From Paraspadella gotoi (lineage: Eukaryota; Chaetognatha), in assembly GCA_051294375.1 (NCBI GenBank), contig CM119270.1, positions 12,021,998-12,085,997 of the forward strand: a stretch of 64,000 nt of DNA, read 5' to 3'. A program made the position numbers and the translations under genes. The first letter of the stretch is position 1. Each line of letters starts with the position of its first letter. Positions 39,191 through 53,116 of the stretch are shown in pieces. The notes beneath the pieces were generated by a model that saw only the letters and a program-made list of their open reading frames with translations, ran no database searches and was not told where the DNA came from.

Positions 39191-40378
39191 TCTCGTCTCT
39201 CTCTCTCTCTCTCTCCGCTCCTTTGAATCGGCACCAAACGGGCTCCATTACGTTCCGTTTTTCATGTTCTTTTCAAATGACCTTCGCTGCTACCGACGTG
39301 CGGTCGCCTGTCTTTCCTTACGAGAATTCGGCCTTTCGCCTGTCGGACAATTCTGGCCTGCATGCTTTTACTCCTTTCACGATCTGCCATTTTCCGCACT
39401 CTCCAGTCAAACTTTTTTTTTTACGAATCACTACGCTCTTCACACACTTTTCGCTCCAGAGAAATGCAAGTGAGTAAAACGACGATGTAAATGCCGTCCA
39501 GTGCACGAAGGGTAAGTGGCGGCGAAGGCGGCGGTGGGTCAGGTAGGACAGCTTCCCGGGGCCGGAGAACATGACGGTGGAAAAAAGGGTAAGTGATTTC
39601 GCGAGGCGTAAAAATGGAGAAGAGAAGGAGGAAAAAAACGATGGAAATGGTTGAAGTTGATTCCCCGACGACGCGATGTGCCCTCATCACAATCTTCCTT
39701 ATCTCGATTCGGGGGGCTTCTACTTTTCCTCTTCCTCCTCCTCCTCTTCGTTTCCTTTATTCAAACTTCCGTCTCCTCTTCCCCATCCTCTTCAATCTTT
39801 TTCTCCGCGTTTTCCCCATAAAAACGATTCTCTCCTTCTTGAAACTTAAACGAATCGAAAATGTTAAAATATACGAAAAAACAGACATTTATTTGGGTCA
39901 ATATCTCTCACCGCAACCTTCTGAGAATCCTTCGTCCGCAGCGTCCAAACCCGTTCCCAAGGGGTCCACTAACGCCCCGGCGGAGTTCAATTCTTCCCCC
40001 CCCCCTTAAAGGGTCCTGCGCCCTCCTCTCTTTTTCGCCAATAAACCTCAAAGTGGGACCGAATTACGCGTATGAATTAAAGATATGTGATTGCTGAGGT
40101 TTATTGACAGCGGCGTCCCCTCTTTCCCGACACTTACCTTTTGTCAGAAGAGGAATTCCTTTTGTCCTTTGCCTCTCCTCCTCTCTCTCTTGCTCTCCTT
40201 CTCATCCTCCTCTCTCTTCATCTCGTCTCTCTCTCTCTCTGCTCTCTCTCTCTCTCTCTTCTCATACTCCTGTTGTCTCTTCCGTCTCATAAAAATGCTC
40301 GTAACCCCGTGTTTCGGATGACGGTTCACGGACAAGCGCCGTCCTTGACACAGACCTTGTCGAAAAAAATCCGAGGTA
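38058..40378 (-). repeat. Duplicated block A, inverted copy
   Basis: Reverse complement of 40395-42545 and 44130-46665. Shared landmarks include CCACCTGGCATGCCACCTCA (about 38799) and the CACTTACCCTT-type segments. No gene was recognised. The block contains long CT tracts. Confidence 0.9.
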
Positions 40379-40394
40379 ATAGAGAGAGAGAGAG

Positions 40395-41306
40395 AGGGAG
40401 AAAAAGAGAAAAGATCCTCTCTGACAAAAGGTAAGTGTCGGGAAGAGGGACGCGCTGTCAAAAACCTCACGCATTCACATCTTTATTCATCGGTGAATTC
40501 GAGTCCCACTTTGAGGTTTATTGGCGAAAGAGAGATGGAGGGCGCAGGACCCTTTAAGGGGGGGGGGAGAATTGAACTCCGCGGGGGCGTTAGTGGACCC
40601 CTGGGACGGTTTGGACGCGCGACGAAGGATTCTCGAGGTTGCGGTTGAGAATATTGACCCAAATAAATGTCTGTTTTTCGTATATTTTAATTTTCTTCGT
40701 TAAGTTATAAAGAAGACGAGAAGTCGTTTTATGGGGAAACGCGGAGAAAAAGATGAAGATGATGGGGAAGAGGAGACGGAAGTGATAATGGAAACGAAGG
40801 AGGAGGAGGAGGAAGAGGAAAAGTAGAACCCCCCGAATCGAGATAGAAGATTGTGATGAGGGCAATCGCGTCGTCGGGAATCAACTTCACCATTTCCATC
40901 GTTTTTTCCTCTTCTCTCTCCATTTTTACGCATCGCGATCACTTACCCTTTTTCCACCCGTCATTGTTCTCGGCCCCGGGAAGCTGTCCTTACCTTGACC
41001 CACCGCCGCCTCTCGCCGCCACTTACCCTTCGTGCACTGGACGGTCATTTACTCGTCGTTTACTCACTTTCACATCTCTGGACGAAAAGTGTGAAGAGCG
41101 TGATTCGTAAAAAAAAAGTTGCTGGAGAGTGGGAACGGCAGATCGTGAAAGGAGTTAAAAGCATGCAGGCCAAATTCCGACAGGCGAGAAGGCCGAATTC
41201 TCGTAGGAAAGCAGGCGACGCACGTCGTAGCAGCGAAGGTCATTTGAAAGAACATGAAAACGGAACGTAATGGACCCGTTTGGTGCCGAGAGAGAGAGAG
41301 ACGAGA

Positions 41307-41371
<65 letters not shown>

Positions 41372-42264
41372 AGAGAGGAGAGAGAGAGAGAGAGAGAAGA
41401 GCCGAGAGAGTCAGATGACAGAGAGAGAGAGATCAATGAGTGGACCCTATGGGCGAAAGAGGCCGACAAAAAAAGAAGAGAAAAAAGTCTTTCACGGCGA
41501 AAAATAGAAAGTGTTGACCTCGGTTGGTCAGTTCTCATAAAAAAAGGTGAGTTTCTCTATTCGGGTGAGAATCCGCCGACGAGAAAGCAGACGGGAACCC
41601 TATCCTAAGACGGGGGGTGGGGAAAGGGGGCGCTGTCTGGGTTCGTCTCAAGGATCGAAGGAGAATTTGGATGTGGAATCAATGGGAGGAAATGAGGTGG
41701 CATGCCAGGTGGAATATTCTGAAATAAAAAGCTAGACAGGAATTCTCGATTGCGGCAATGGACAAGGGGAGAGCAACACAAAGGACGTCTGGAAAAAAAA
41801 TAATTCGAGCCGATGGAAGTAAGAAGTTCAGCTGAGACTGGTTGAGCCAGGGTTTTGATTTTTTTTTTTTTTTTTATTCAATTGATGAATTTCTTCGAAA
41901 TGATTCGGTAACTACGAAGAATCATTTTGAGGTTGGCGTTAAAACGAATCTCATACCAAATATTACGGGCGTTCACTCTGTTATAAACTTATCATGAAGA
42001 ATTGAAACTATTATCTTGCTTGATAACTATGAGCGCGAAAAAAATTGATTTATGTATCTATGTTTCTTTTTTTATTTGAATTTATACAGTTTAAAAAAAG
42101 CGTTGCACAGATTCTCATTTTTAAAAAATTATTTTTGACATGGATTAGTACCATAAATGAAATTAAAGATTCTAATATACATATCATATCATATCTTTGA
42201 TCAGTACATCATCTAGGCGACGTAATATTAGTCGCTTGCCACAAAGACGACATTGATGGTGAAA

Positions 42265-42316
<52 letters not shown>

Positions 42317-42545
42317 CAGCTGCAGTCCCTTCGCTTCGGTGATATCAATCGACTCCGACGGAGTTCCCAACCGAATTCAAACGTCATTACCGTCGCTTAA
42401 TTAATTATCTTCTTCTTAATTTAAATGAGAGAGAGAGAGAGATAGAGAGATAGAGAGAGAGTGAGGGAGAGAAAGCGGTGTGAAAGGGTTTTTTCAGTTA
42501 TCGTGAAACGTGACGATGAGTAGAAAATCCAAGTTGGGAAAGAGA
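40395..42545 (+). repeat. Duplicated block A, second copy
   Basis: Reverse complement of the preceding block, so the two form a large palindrome centred near 40.4 kb inside a GA tract. It differs from the other copies mostly by single-base insertions and deletions. Confidence 0.9.
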
Positions 42546-42569
42546 GAGAGAGAGAGAAGGCCTCGACGA

Positions 42570-43985
42570 GATGCGGGTTAAGCGCCCGTCCCTTCTAACT
42601 GCCAAGGCACCACTGGCTAGACCGCAGGACATTTGGGTTGGGAGGAGAATGACTTGCCTCCGGCCAAAATGGCCGCTAATGAGCGGTTGGTGGATTTTAG
42701 TCCACCATACATTAATAATTTTTTTTTGTCTCAGGTGCTTTCCTGGTTATACCTTCCTATCGGTTACGTCGTTTGAAAAAGTCGACGTCCGTGGATTCCA
42801 TCACATCTCTTCAACATTTGTCGAAAATATGAATCTCATTTTAGTATTCCATTTATGGTTACAATGAGGATTTGCAAGTCTCGGCAACGTTTTATTATTG
42901 TCATTGTCTGGTAACGAGTGAATCGTGATCTCAAATTTGAATATATAATTAAGATGCTAATTTTTAAAAAAAATATTAAGGATGGTAGATTTTTTTTTAA
43001 GTTTAACCGTTCTATTTCGCGAAAGAACACTCATCGATATCGGAGGGTCATAATTTGATTATTTATTATAAAGGTATTGGTTCATTGCTATTTTGTTCTC
43101 ATTTCATTCGTTTGAAAATAAACAGTGAACTTATTGTACTATTGCTAATAATGTTTTTAGAACATTGATGAAAATGATCTCAGGAGATCGGGATTTTTGT
43201 TTAAAATTAATAAGGTTAATAATAATAATATGAATAGAGCTGACAGTTGGGGAAGTAGAGAACCGTATAGAAAAGTGTTCTTTTGTTATTCTTGATACAG
43301 GTACACACTACTCTCTGTGAGGAGGAGTAAAATTAGCGATAATAATAAAATAACAAAATAGCATTCTAGTCCAACTTATTCCGACGAAAATACTGAAATT
43401 GGTTGAAATTATAATTAGGGATATTATGTACGAGGGTTCCTTGATCCCATTGGGTGGGGCATCTCACTGTTGGCTTTGGGGGCTTTCCGACCGCTCGTGC
43501 CGCCTCCAGTCATCTGGCCGGCGGTACCCTAGACGTCTCACTTGCCAACTGCGGGGGAAGTCGTTAGGATGTGGAGATGGAACACTACACTTGGGATGGT
43601 GGTGTTTCCCCTCTGAGCCAATGGCTTTGGCTGATAGGATGGTGGACGTGAGGCCGGTGTGAACTATACCGCCAGCCAATATGAAAAAAAAATCAGAAAA
43701 TCTTTATGATTTTCTCGAATAACTCTGGATCAATGATCAATGCATTCATGGGAAAACATTAAATTAGAGACAATTAAAGGGAATCATGGATGTTAATAAG
43801 ACTCGCATATAAAAGCGAACAAGGGAATTTTTTTCATATCCGTTCAAATTTTTTATTAAAACTCAGTAGATATTTAAGAGAAATACAATAAACTGCGCGA
43901 TAAAAATGGTCGGTAACTGTCCCTGGAGAAACTTTTGCGTCCACTTAAAAGACAAGAATTGATTTTTTAGGCCAGACAAGAGAAT
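42570..43985 (+). repeat. Duplicated block D, second copy, containing a broken copy of the last ST7 exon
   Basis: Repeats 36600-38032 in the same orientation, including the last ST7 exon (about 42735-42832). The exon copy has small indels that break its reading frame. It should not be annotated as a gene or as an alternative ST7 exon. Confidence 0.9.
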
Positions 43986-44129
43986 CTCTCTCCTCTCTAT
44001 CTCTTCTCGTCTTTCTCTCTTCTCTCTCTCTCTCTCTCTCATCTCTCGTCGTCTGCTCTCTCTTCTCTCTCGTCTCTTTCGTCTCTGTTCTACTCTCCTC
44101 TTTTCTCGTCTCTCTCTCTCTCTCTCTAT

Positions 44130-45304
44130 TACCTCCGGATTTTTTTCGACAAGGTCTGTGTAAGGGACGGGCGCTGGTCCGTGAACCGCTCATCCCGAAA
44201 CACGGGGTTTACGAGCATTTTTTAATGAGACGGAAGAGCAACAGAGTATGAGAAGAGAGAGAGAGAGAGAGCAGAGAGGAGAGAGGAGACCTGAGAGATG
44301 GAGGAGAGAAGGAGAAACAAGAGAGAGAAGGAGTGAGAGAGCAAAGGACAAAAGAATTCCTCTTCTGACAAAAGGTAAGTGTCGGGAAGAGGGGACGCCG
44401 CTGTCAAAAACCTCAGCAATTCACAATCTTTAATTTCATACTTCGTGAAATTCGGTCCCACTTTGGAGGTTTAATTGGGCGAAAGAGAGAGGAGGGCGCA
44501 GGACCTTTAAGGGGGGGGGGAAGAATTGAACTCCGCCGGGGCGTTAGTGTGACCCTGGGAACGGGTTTGGAGCTGCGGACGAGAGGATTCTCGAAGGTTG
44601 CGGGTTGAAGATATTGCCCAAGTAAATGTCTGTTTTTTCGCTATATTTTACATTTTCGATTCGTTTAAGTTTCAAGAAGAGAGAAGTCGTTTTTATGGGA
44701 AACGCGGAGAAAAGATGAAGGATGGGGAAGAGGAGACGGGAAGTGAATAAAGGAAACGACGGAGCGAGGAGGAGGAAGAGGAAAAGTAGAAGCCCCCCAA
44801 ATCGAGATAGAAGATTGTGATAGCGGCCATCGCGTCGTCGGGAATCAACTTCAACCATTTCCACGTTTTTCCTCCTTCTCTTCTCCATTTTTACGCCTCG
44901 GCGAAATCACTTACCCTTTTTTCCACCGTCATGTTCTCCGGCCCGGGAAGGCTGTCCTTACCTGACCCACCGCCGCCTTCGCCGCCACTTACCCCTTCGT
45001 GCACTGACGGTCATTTACATCGTCTTTCTCCACTGCATTATCTCTTGGAGCGAAAAGTGTGAAGAGCGTGTGATTCGTAAAAAAAAAAAGTTTGACTGGA
45101 GAGTGGAATGGCAGAATCGTGAAAGGATAAAAGCATGCAGGCCAGAATGTCCGACAGGCGAAAGGCCGAATTCTCGTAGGAAAGACAGGCGACGCCGCAC
45201 GTCGGTCGCAGCGAAGGTCCATTTGAAAGAACAGAAAACGGAACGTAATGGAGCCCGTTTGGTGCCGATTCAAAGGAGCGAGAGAGAGAGAGAGAGAGAC
45301 GAGA

Positions 45305-45373
<69 letters not shown>

Positions 45374-46378
45374 TAAGAGAGAGATAGAGAGAGAGAGAGA
45401 GAAGAGCTAGAGAGAGAGATGACGTGACAACTGATGGACTGCGTAGAGCAGACGAATTGAAAAAAGAATTAGATAAAAAGTCATTTCACGAGTCGAAAAA
45501 ATAGCAAAGTTGACACTGCCGGTCTTGGTTCAGTTCTCATAAAAAAGGTGAAGTTTCCTCTATTCGGGGAGAATCCCGCGACGAGGAAGCAGACCGGAAC
45601 CCGTATCCTAAGAGGGTGCGGAAAGGGAGGCGCTGTCTGCCGGTGTCCAAGATCGACAGAGAGAAATATTGAGTGAATCTGGAGGAAATAAGAGCGTGGC
45701 ATGCCAGTGGAATATTCTGAACATAACATAGACCGGAATTCTCGATATGCGGGCAAATATGGGAACAAGGGGAGAGCAAACAAAGACTCAAGGAAAAAAA
45801 AATATTTTATGAGAATAATAAATCGAGCCGTGGAAGTAAGTAAGTCAAGCTGAGACTGAGTTGAGCCAGGTTTTAGATCTGATTGATTCGCTGATTTTAT
45901 TTTTGATTTTTTTATCAATTGATGAATTTCTTGAAAAATGATTCGTAACTACGAAAATCATTTCTGAGGATATGGCGTTCAAAACGAAACATCATAACGA
46001 AATATTACGAGCGTTCACTCTGTTAATAAACTTAATCATCGACAGAATATGAAACTATAATCTGCTTGATAACATGAAGCGCAGAAAAAAATTGATTTAC
46101 TAATATCTAATGTTTCTTTTTTACTTTGAATTTATAACAGTTTACTAAAAAAGCGATTGGCAATCAGATTCCTCATTTATTAAAACATATAGTTTGACTC
46201 AATGGATATTATACCATTAAATGAAATTAAAGATTCTACAATACATATATCATACATATCTTTTGATCAAGTACATCAATCAATACTGCGCGACGTAATA
46301 TTAGTACCGCTTGCCACATAAGACGACCATGATGGTAGAAAGACGAGTGAGAAGAGAGAGAGAGAGAGAGAGGAAGAC

Positions 46379-46424
<46 letters not shown>

Positions 46425-46665
46425 CAGGCTGCAGTCCCTTCGCTCGGTGATATCAATCGATCCCGACGGAGTTCCCAAACCGCAATTCAAACGTCATTAG
46501 TCGCTTAATTAAATTATCTTCTTCTTAATTTAAATGAGAGAGAGAGAGAGATAGAAGAATAGAGAGACAGAGTGAGGGAGAGAAAAAGCGGTGTGAAAGG
46601 TTTTTTCAGTTTACTCGTGAAACGTGACGATGAGTAGAAATCCAAGTTGGTGAAAGAGAGACGAG
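44130..46665 (+). repeat. Duplicated block A, third copy
   Basis: Same orientation as 40395-42545 and inverted relative to 38058-40378. It directly follows block D through a CT tract, which may be the true genomic order. Confidence 0.9.
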
Positions 46666-46779
46666 AGAGAGACTTCATTAGCGATAGAATGCATTAGACC
46701 GAGGGTGAAATGATGATCGGGAAGAATAAAGAGGTTTGAATAATATCGCTAAGGAAAAAGAGGGTGAGGAGGGGGAGAG

Positions 46780-46815
<36 letters not shown>

Positions 46816-46832
46816 GAGAGAGAGAGAAGAGA

Positions 46833-46857
46833 NNNNNNNNNNNNNNNNNNNNNNNNN
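46833..46857. other. Scaffold gap, exactly 25 N
   Basis: Fixed-length gap inside a GA tract, between block A copy 3 and block E. Confidence 0.99.
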
Positions 46858-46889
<32 letters not shown>

Positions 46890-47915
46890 TGGGGATCCGG
46901 GTGGCGTCTCTTCTCAGATTAATTAAAATCCGATGAAAAAAAATTTGGAAAGAAAAAGAATTCCTTTGTAATTTTTTTAGTTATTTTTTGTCGATTGAGT
47001 TCGTCGATAATGTATTTTTTCACGGACGTTTATTTTTAATTTGTTTTTTTAATTACTAGAAAACTTAGTAATTAACATCAAGTGAATTTTAAAATCCGCC
47101 GTTTGATAGTTATATCGGGCGACGGGAAGGATGATGACGACGATGATAACGATGTTGTCGATGATGATGATGATGAAGATTAAAACGTAATTGAAAATGA
47201 TAATGAACCAATGTTTTTAGAATACTTAGTTGACCAAAGCTTTTACAGTTTTCTAATGGGCCGTAAGAAAAAGCAAAAAGCTATAAAATTATCATCATAG
47301 TCCTTAAAAAATTTTATCTGGAAAATGAATTAATACTATTAAGCCGACCAAATTCAAATTTTAATGGGAACAGCATTAAACAAATCCATTATCGGTATTC
47401 ATTATAGTGTAAAAATATTTTTTGGAAAAAATGTTCCAAACCAGGAGTAATTTGATATTTCAAATTTGAAATTAATTATTTATTAATTATTATACTGCTA
47501 TTTTAAGTTTTTTTAATTGATTCTGAGAGAGATCAAAAAGTTTCATATAACAATACTGTCTGGCAGTCTGCTTTCTTCAAAGTCAGACGAGGTAATTTGC
47601 GATCGCCCATCGTTTCGACGGCGAGTCGATCACTCGGGTTCCATATGTTTGTCCACGCTCATGGCCACCGGTTCCAACTTGTCTCCTTTTGTTCTCGGCT
47701 CCTTACCCTCCGCCACTTTCCGCATCCCCGTTCCTCAACCTCCTTCTTATTTCTAATCCCTCGAATCAAGATTCTGGCTTCAAACGCCGATTTCTGCCGG
47801 ATTCCGGCCAACGGACTCGGGACGCGCGACCTGCAAACGGCGAAAGAAGCCGCAACATGTTCTTTTCTTTTCTATATAGTTGAAGTATAATGGGGCCATG
47901 CCACTGGTTTGTGAG

Positions 47916-47989
<74 letters not shown>

Positions 47990-50844
47990 TCGTGGCAAGA
48001 AGGCTGCCGATGAAACCATCAAACTGTAGAGATGAGTTGAGAATGAAGTGGGCAAATGTTTCACGACCACTTGACGTCAATTTGACGTCTGCCACTTGTT
48101 TTGTACAATTGTTATAAATGTGAAGATAATTTGGGAAGATATCGGGACAGACGACCAAAACTATGGATAATATAACTCGACCGTAAAGCATTTTGTGGCT
48201 TGATCGCTATTTGACGGAAAAATAAAAAATCATTCTATAGTTTAGATAAAATATCCTATCTCATCATAATTTATTTTTAAAAATAAATCTTATTTAGTTA
48301 ACTAAATAAATTTTTTCGTGTTTTTGTCATATTTTATTTTGCATTTAGCTCTTATCTTCGACATATTAACGAAAGTACATAAAATTTTTGGAAATTCTAC
48401 GGGGATTTTGTTATTTTTTTAGGAAATCTTTATTTTACATAGAAGAAGAGCTTCAGATAGCTCTCTTATTTTATGGGACTCTCTACTTTCAAACGATATG
48501 AAGATACGGAAATTTTAAAAACAATTATAGGAAGATACATCGCTAACGAGTTATGTATCCTTAGAGAGAAAATGAGAGAAAGAAAAGATAGGAGAGCGTT
48601 TGAGAGATAGAGATAGAGAGAAAGCCTGAGAGATTTTATGACTCCGGTTTGTGTATCGTTTGACGTGAAACGGAGATAAACAAAAGGAGGGACGATTTGC
48701 CTCCCTCCCTTCGGAACACCACCCTCCCCCCACCTCTTCCCAATTTCTATCCAAAATCTCGCGACAGTTACTCCCCTTCAAGACCCGCACTTCTCGACCC
48801 CATGTCTTATAATTATAGTTACTGTTCACCCTTTTTTTAACTCTCTACGTATCAATTATCAGTCATTGTCAAATAAAAACGTTTAACGCATCGTTTCCAG
48901 TCATTTAAACTTGTCTGTCAACGACATTAGCGAAGTCGGCTGGTTCGCCGCGGCATCCAAAGCTGCAGTATCTACTTTCACTTTCGCGCTTTCCCTTTTT
49001 CTCGGTGTCTCGATCTACCAAAACTCCCTAAACTTAAGTAAATGTCTCATGCTAAACAAAGCAGAGATTAAACATACATCAAGTCGTATTTTAACTTCAA
49101 GTAAACCTAAACCTTCCAAAGTCTACATGCTAAACATAATCTGCACATGAACTCAACTTAAAATAATCTAAATCTTAACTAAAACTTAAGTAAACTCTGT
49201 AAAACCAAGACACCGGTGTTTTTGTTGTGATTGTTTTCGAAGCAGTTGTCGGTGCATCAGCTTCCAGGCGGCGAAAAAAAACGTTTTCCCTTTTCCGCCT
49301 TTTGACTGATACAGGCCCACCTTATAGCCAACGGGTCGAGGCCTAGCCCGCCCCGCAACGGCCCCCTGGCCGGCTTGGTTAGACGGTCGGATTCTCTGAG
49401 GACGGGCTCGGGTTCGTGGACACCTAATTATGTATATATAAAATATTTTTGCACATTCTTAAAAAGCTATTATACGTTTAATATTATTTGTCTTTTTTTT
49501 TTTTTGGTCATACATTTCACTTCTCTTCCGGTCACTGGAGGTAATTGTGAATTTTATCTTTTTGTCTTACTCATCTTAGGTTTCTTTTGTGAAAATTGTC
49601 TTTCCCTCCCCGCCTTTACGTAAACCTTAGTAGTTTCCGCCTTTTCAGAACCCTGACAACACACAACGACAACAATTCTAGGATTCTTAAACGACCTCAA
49701 CCCCCACTACTCCGTCTTATCTCGATCTGCTAAAAAAAAAATCCTTCTCCGCTTTTCGATTTTTATTGACTCCAGTCCTCTCCTTGTATCTTCTCGTCTC
49801 ATCTCCTCTTCCTCTCATTCTCTCTCTCTCTCTCTCGTCTCGTTCTCTCAATCACTCTCTTTTTCGTTTTCTTTCTTTCTCTCATTCTTGTCTTTCTTCG
49901 AACGTCGTAATCTCAGAATCCACGGAGTTCGGCGGATGTCAACTGGTCTCGTTGTACAACGCCGCCGACGTTGCGGACGTCCTCGGGGTCGTCGTGGGTG
50001 TTGCTTGTTTGTTGTTGTTGTTGTGCCAGCTTGGTCTACTAGACGGTGATCCGAAACGGACAACCAAGATTATAACATAACGACGACGACGACGACAACA
50101 GCGACTAAAACTCTTCCCCCACGAATCTTTGACTGAAATCGTTTCGCTTCAATTTATCTTTTTTAAAACGCGAATCGCCGACTAATTTTTCTTCCCTTAA
50201 TTCATGTTTCGCTTTTCCGAGGAAATTTACGTCAATCGACGCCTCGCTCCGCGAACGACATCTACGCCAATCTGCGTGACATCTACGCCAATCAGCGTGA
50301 CATTCACAGCAATAACGCGCCCTATCCTGGCGTCTCCTTCTAGTGTCTCCGACCACGCGGCGATTCGGAACGTAAGCGTCGGCGGGATCGAGACCGGTGG
50401 TTGGTTGTTTTTTTGTTTTTTTTTGTACGCGGTGGTTTTGATGGGAGGCTGGGGTGGACAGGCCCCGGAACGAGCATACGAAGGATCGTAGATATTTCGG
50501 GACACGACGAAGAACTTTTGTAATGGAACGAGTACGGAGGTAGCGAGTCCCACACACCAAGAATGTTTGGATAAAAGCGAGGTAGTGGTTATGGAATGTG
50601 GATTGAATGGATTCATCTCGGACGAACGATGAAGATCACAGTCTGAAGCAACAACGGTTTATGTTTGAATTATGTTCCTGATTCTATTCGTACTTGTAAC
50701 TCTTGACTTTTTAATCGTCGACTTTTCAAATCATTGATCGACATCGAAATGACTTAAAACCGAAGATGACGTCCGTCGTCTTGTGACGTACGCGCATTAA
50801 AACCTTACACTTCCGTCATTTTTAAAACCTTCTCTCTCTCTCTC

Positions 50845-51060
50845 NNNNNNNNNNNNNNNNNNNNNNNNNNNNNNNNNNNNNNNNNNNNNNNNNNNNNNNN
50901 NNNNNNNNNNNNNNNNNNNNNNNNNNNNNNNNNNNNNNNNNNNNNNNNNNNNNNNNNNNNNNNNNNNNNNNNNNNNNNNNNNNNNNNNNNNNNNNNNNNN
51001 NNNNNNNNNNNNNNNNNNNNNNNNNNNNNNNNNNNNNNNNNNNNNNNNNNNNNNNNNNNN
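50845..51060. other. Scaffold gap, 216 N, flanked by CT on the left and GA on the right
   Basis: The equivalent position in the second copy (about 56103-56388) holds CT tracts, a short unique piece and GA tracts. Confidence 0.99.
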
Positions 51061-51295
51061 GAGAGAGAGAGAGAGAGTCCATTATCTTCTTACCAAAAAA
51101 GTTAGAAAAGTTAACTGCCAAAAGGGAGACTCGATTGTCGGAGACGTGAGTTTCGAGGCTTTTCGAGAAAACAATATTTCAAAACTTTCCCGCGGCCACT
51201 TGTCGTTGTTGTTGCTGCTAAAGATTTAGTTTTTGTAGCAAAATTAGAGTAAATCAAATGAAAAAAAAGAAAGAAAGAAAGAAAGAAAGAAAGAA

Positions 51296-51502
51296 NNNNN
51301 NNNNNNNNNNNNNNNNNNNNNNNNNNNNNNNNNNNNNNNNNNNNNNNNNNNNNNNNNNNNNNNNNNNNNNNNNNNNNNNNNNNNNNNNNNNNNNNNNNNN
51401 NNNNNNNNNNNNNNNNNNNNNNNNNNNNNNNNNNNNNNNNNNNNNNNNNNNNNNNNNNNNNNNNNNNNNNNNNNNNNNNNNNNNNNNNNNNNNNNNNNNN
51501 NN
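51296..51502. other. Scaffold gap, 207 N, inside a GAAA tract
   Basis: The equivalent position in the second copy (about 56600-56740) is GAAA-type repeat. Confidence 0.99.
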
Positions 51503-51534
<32 letters not shown>

Positions 51535-51745
51535 AGGAAACAGAAAAGAAAAAAATGTAATCAACCAACTAACGAACAAACAAACAAACAAACGAAAACA
51601 AAAATAACCCAGTCGAAGAGGAAAAAAAGGCCCGAATGAACTCCGACGGAAGACAGCGCCCAATGCTTCTCTACGGGAGAAGGAAGAGAGGAAAGAAGGA
51701 TGAGGAACTCGGCGATCTTATCCGTTCTCCGACGTTGCCGACGTC

Positions 51746-51777
<32 letters not shown>

Positions 51778-51982
51778 CGGCCAAACGACGAATACGATGA
51801 CAACGACGTCGACGGAGTGATTAACTTCAGAGGAAGATCACTGGAACATCGTCAAACGCATTCGGGAATTTCCCAACGCAACACCTCCAGCTTTTTCCCA
51901 TTTTCTGTATAAAAAAAAAACATTCCTCTTTTTTTTGTAGCGATCTAAAGCAAAAACTAAACCTAACTACCAAAAAAATTAC

Positions 51983-53079
51983 GAAAAGAGAGAGAGAGAG
52001 AGACTTTGGGGATCCGGGTGGCGTCCTCTTCTGCAGATTAATTAAAATCCGATGAAAAAAAATTGGAAAGAAAAAAGAATTCTTTGTAATTTTTTAGTTT
52101 TAATTTTTTTGTCGATTGAGTTCGTCGATAATGTATTTTTTCACGGACGTTTATTTTAATTTGTTTTTTTAATTACTAGAAAACTTAGTACATTACATCA
52201 AGTGAATTTTAAAATCCGCCGTTTGATAGTTATATCGGGCGAGCGGGAAGGATATGACGACGATGATAAATGATTGTTGTGATGATGATGATAGATGAAG
52301 ATGAAAACGAATTGAAAATGATAATGAACCAATGTTTTTTAGAATACTTAGTTGACGCAAAGCTTTTACAGTTTTCTAATGGGCCGTAAGAAAAAGCGAA
52401 AAGCTATAAAATTTACAATCATAGTCCTTAAATTTTCTGGCAAATGAAATTAATACTTATTAAGCCGACCAAATCAAATTTTACATGGGACAGCATTACA
52501 AATCCATTATCGGTATTCATTATAGTGTAAAAAATATTTTTTGGAAAAAATGTTCCAAACGCAAGGATAATTTGATTATTTCAAATTTGAAATTAAATTA
52601 ATTTTTAATTATTAATACTGCTATTTTAAGTTTTTTTTAATGATTCTGAGAGAGATCAAAAAGTTTCATATAACAATACTGTCTGGCAGTCTGCTTTCTT
52701 CAAAGTCCAGACCGAGGTAATTTGCGATCCGCCCATCGTTTTCGACGGCGAGTGATCACTCGGTTCCAATAATGGTTTGTCCACGCTCATGGCCACCGGT
52801 TGCCAACTTGTCTCCTTTTGTTCTCGCTCCTACCCCTCGCCACTTTTCCGCATCCCGTTCTCTACCTCCTTCTTATTTCTAATCCTCGAATCAAAGATTC
52901 TGGCTTCAAAACGCCGATTTCTTGCCGGATTCCGTGCCAACGATCGGGACGCGCGACCCTGCAAACGGCGAAAGAAGCCGCAACCATGTTCTTTTCCTTT
53001 TCTATATAGTTGAAGTATACATGGGGCCATCCACTGGTTTGTGAGCAAAGAGAGAGAGAGGAGAAAGAAGAGAGAGAGA

Positions 53080-53116
<37 letters not shown>

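Larger units (their letters stand above)
46858..51980 (+). repeat. Duplicated block E, copy 1 (with two gaps)
   Basis: A 5.1-kb block that recurs in order and orientation at 51983-57195. It contains N gaps at 50845-51060 and 51296-51502. It lies between ST7 and Wnt2, and no exon was recognised in it. Confidence 0.92.

Noticed and set aside
38058-42545. Large palindrome considered as a fold-back transposon
   Set aside because: No target-site duplication or transposase. The centre is a GA tract, and a third copy in another arrangement favours misassembly.
42735-42832. Second copy of the last ST7 exon
   Set aside because: Small indels break the frame, and the block looks like unpolished duplicate sequence. 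Not treated as a pseudogene or alternative exon.
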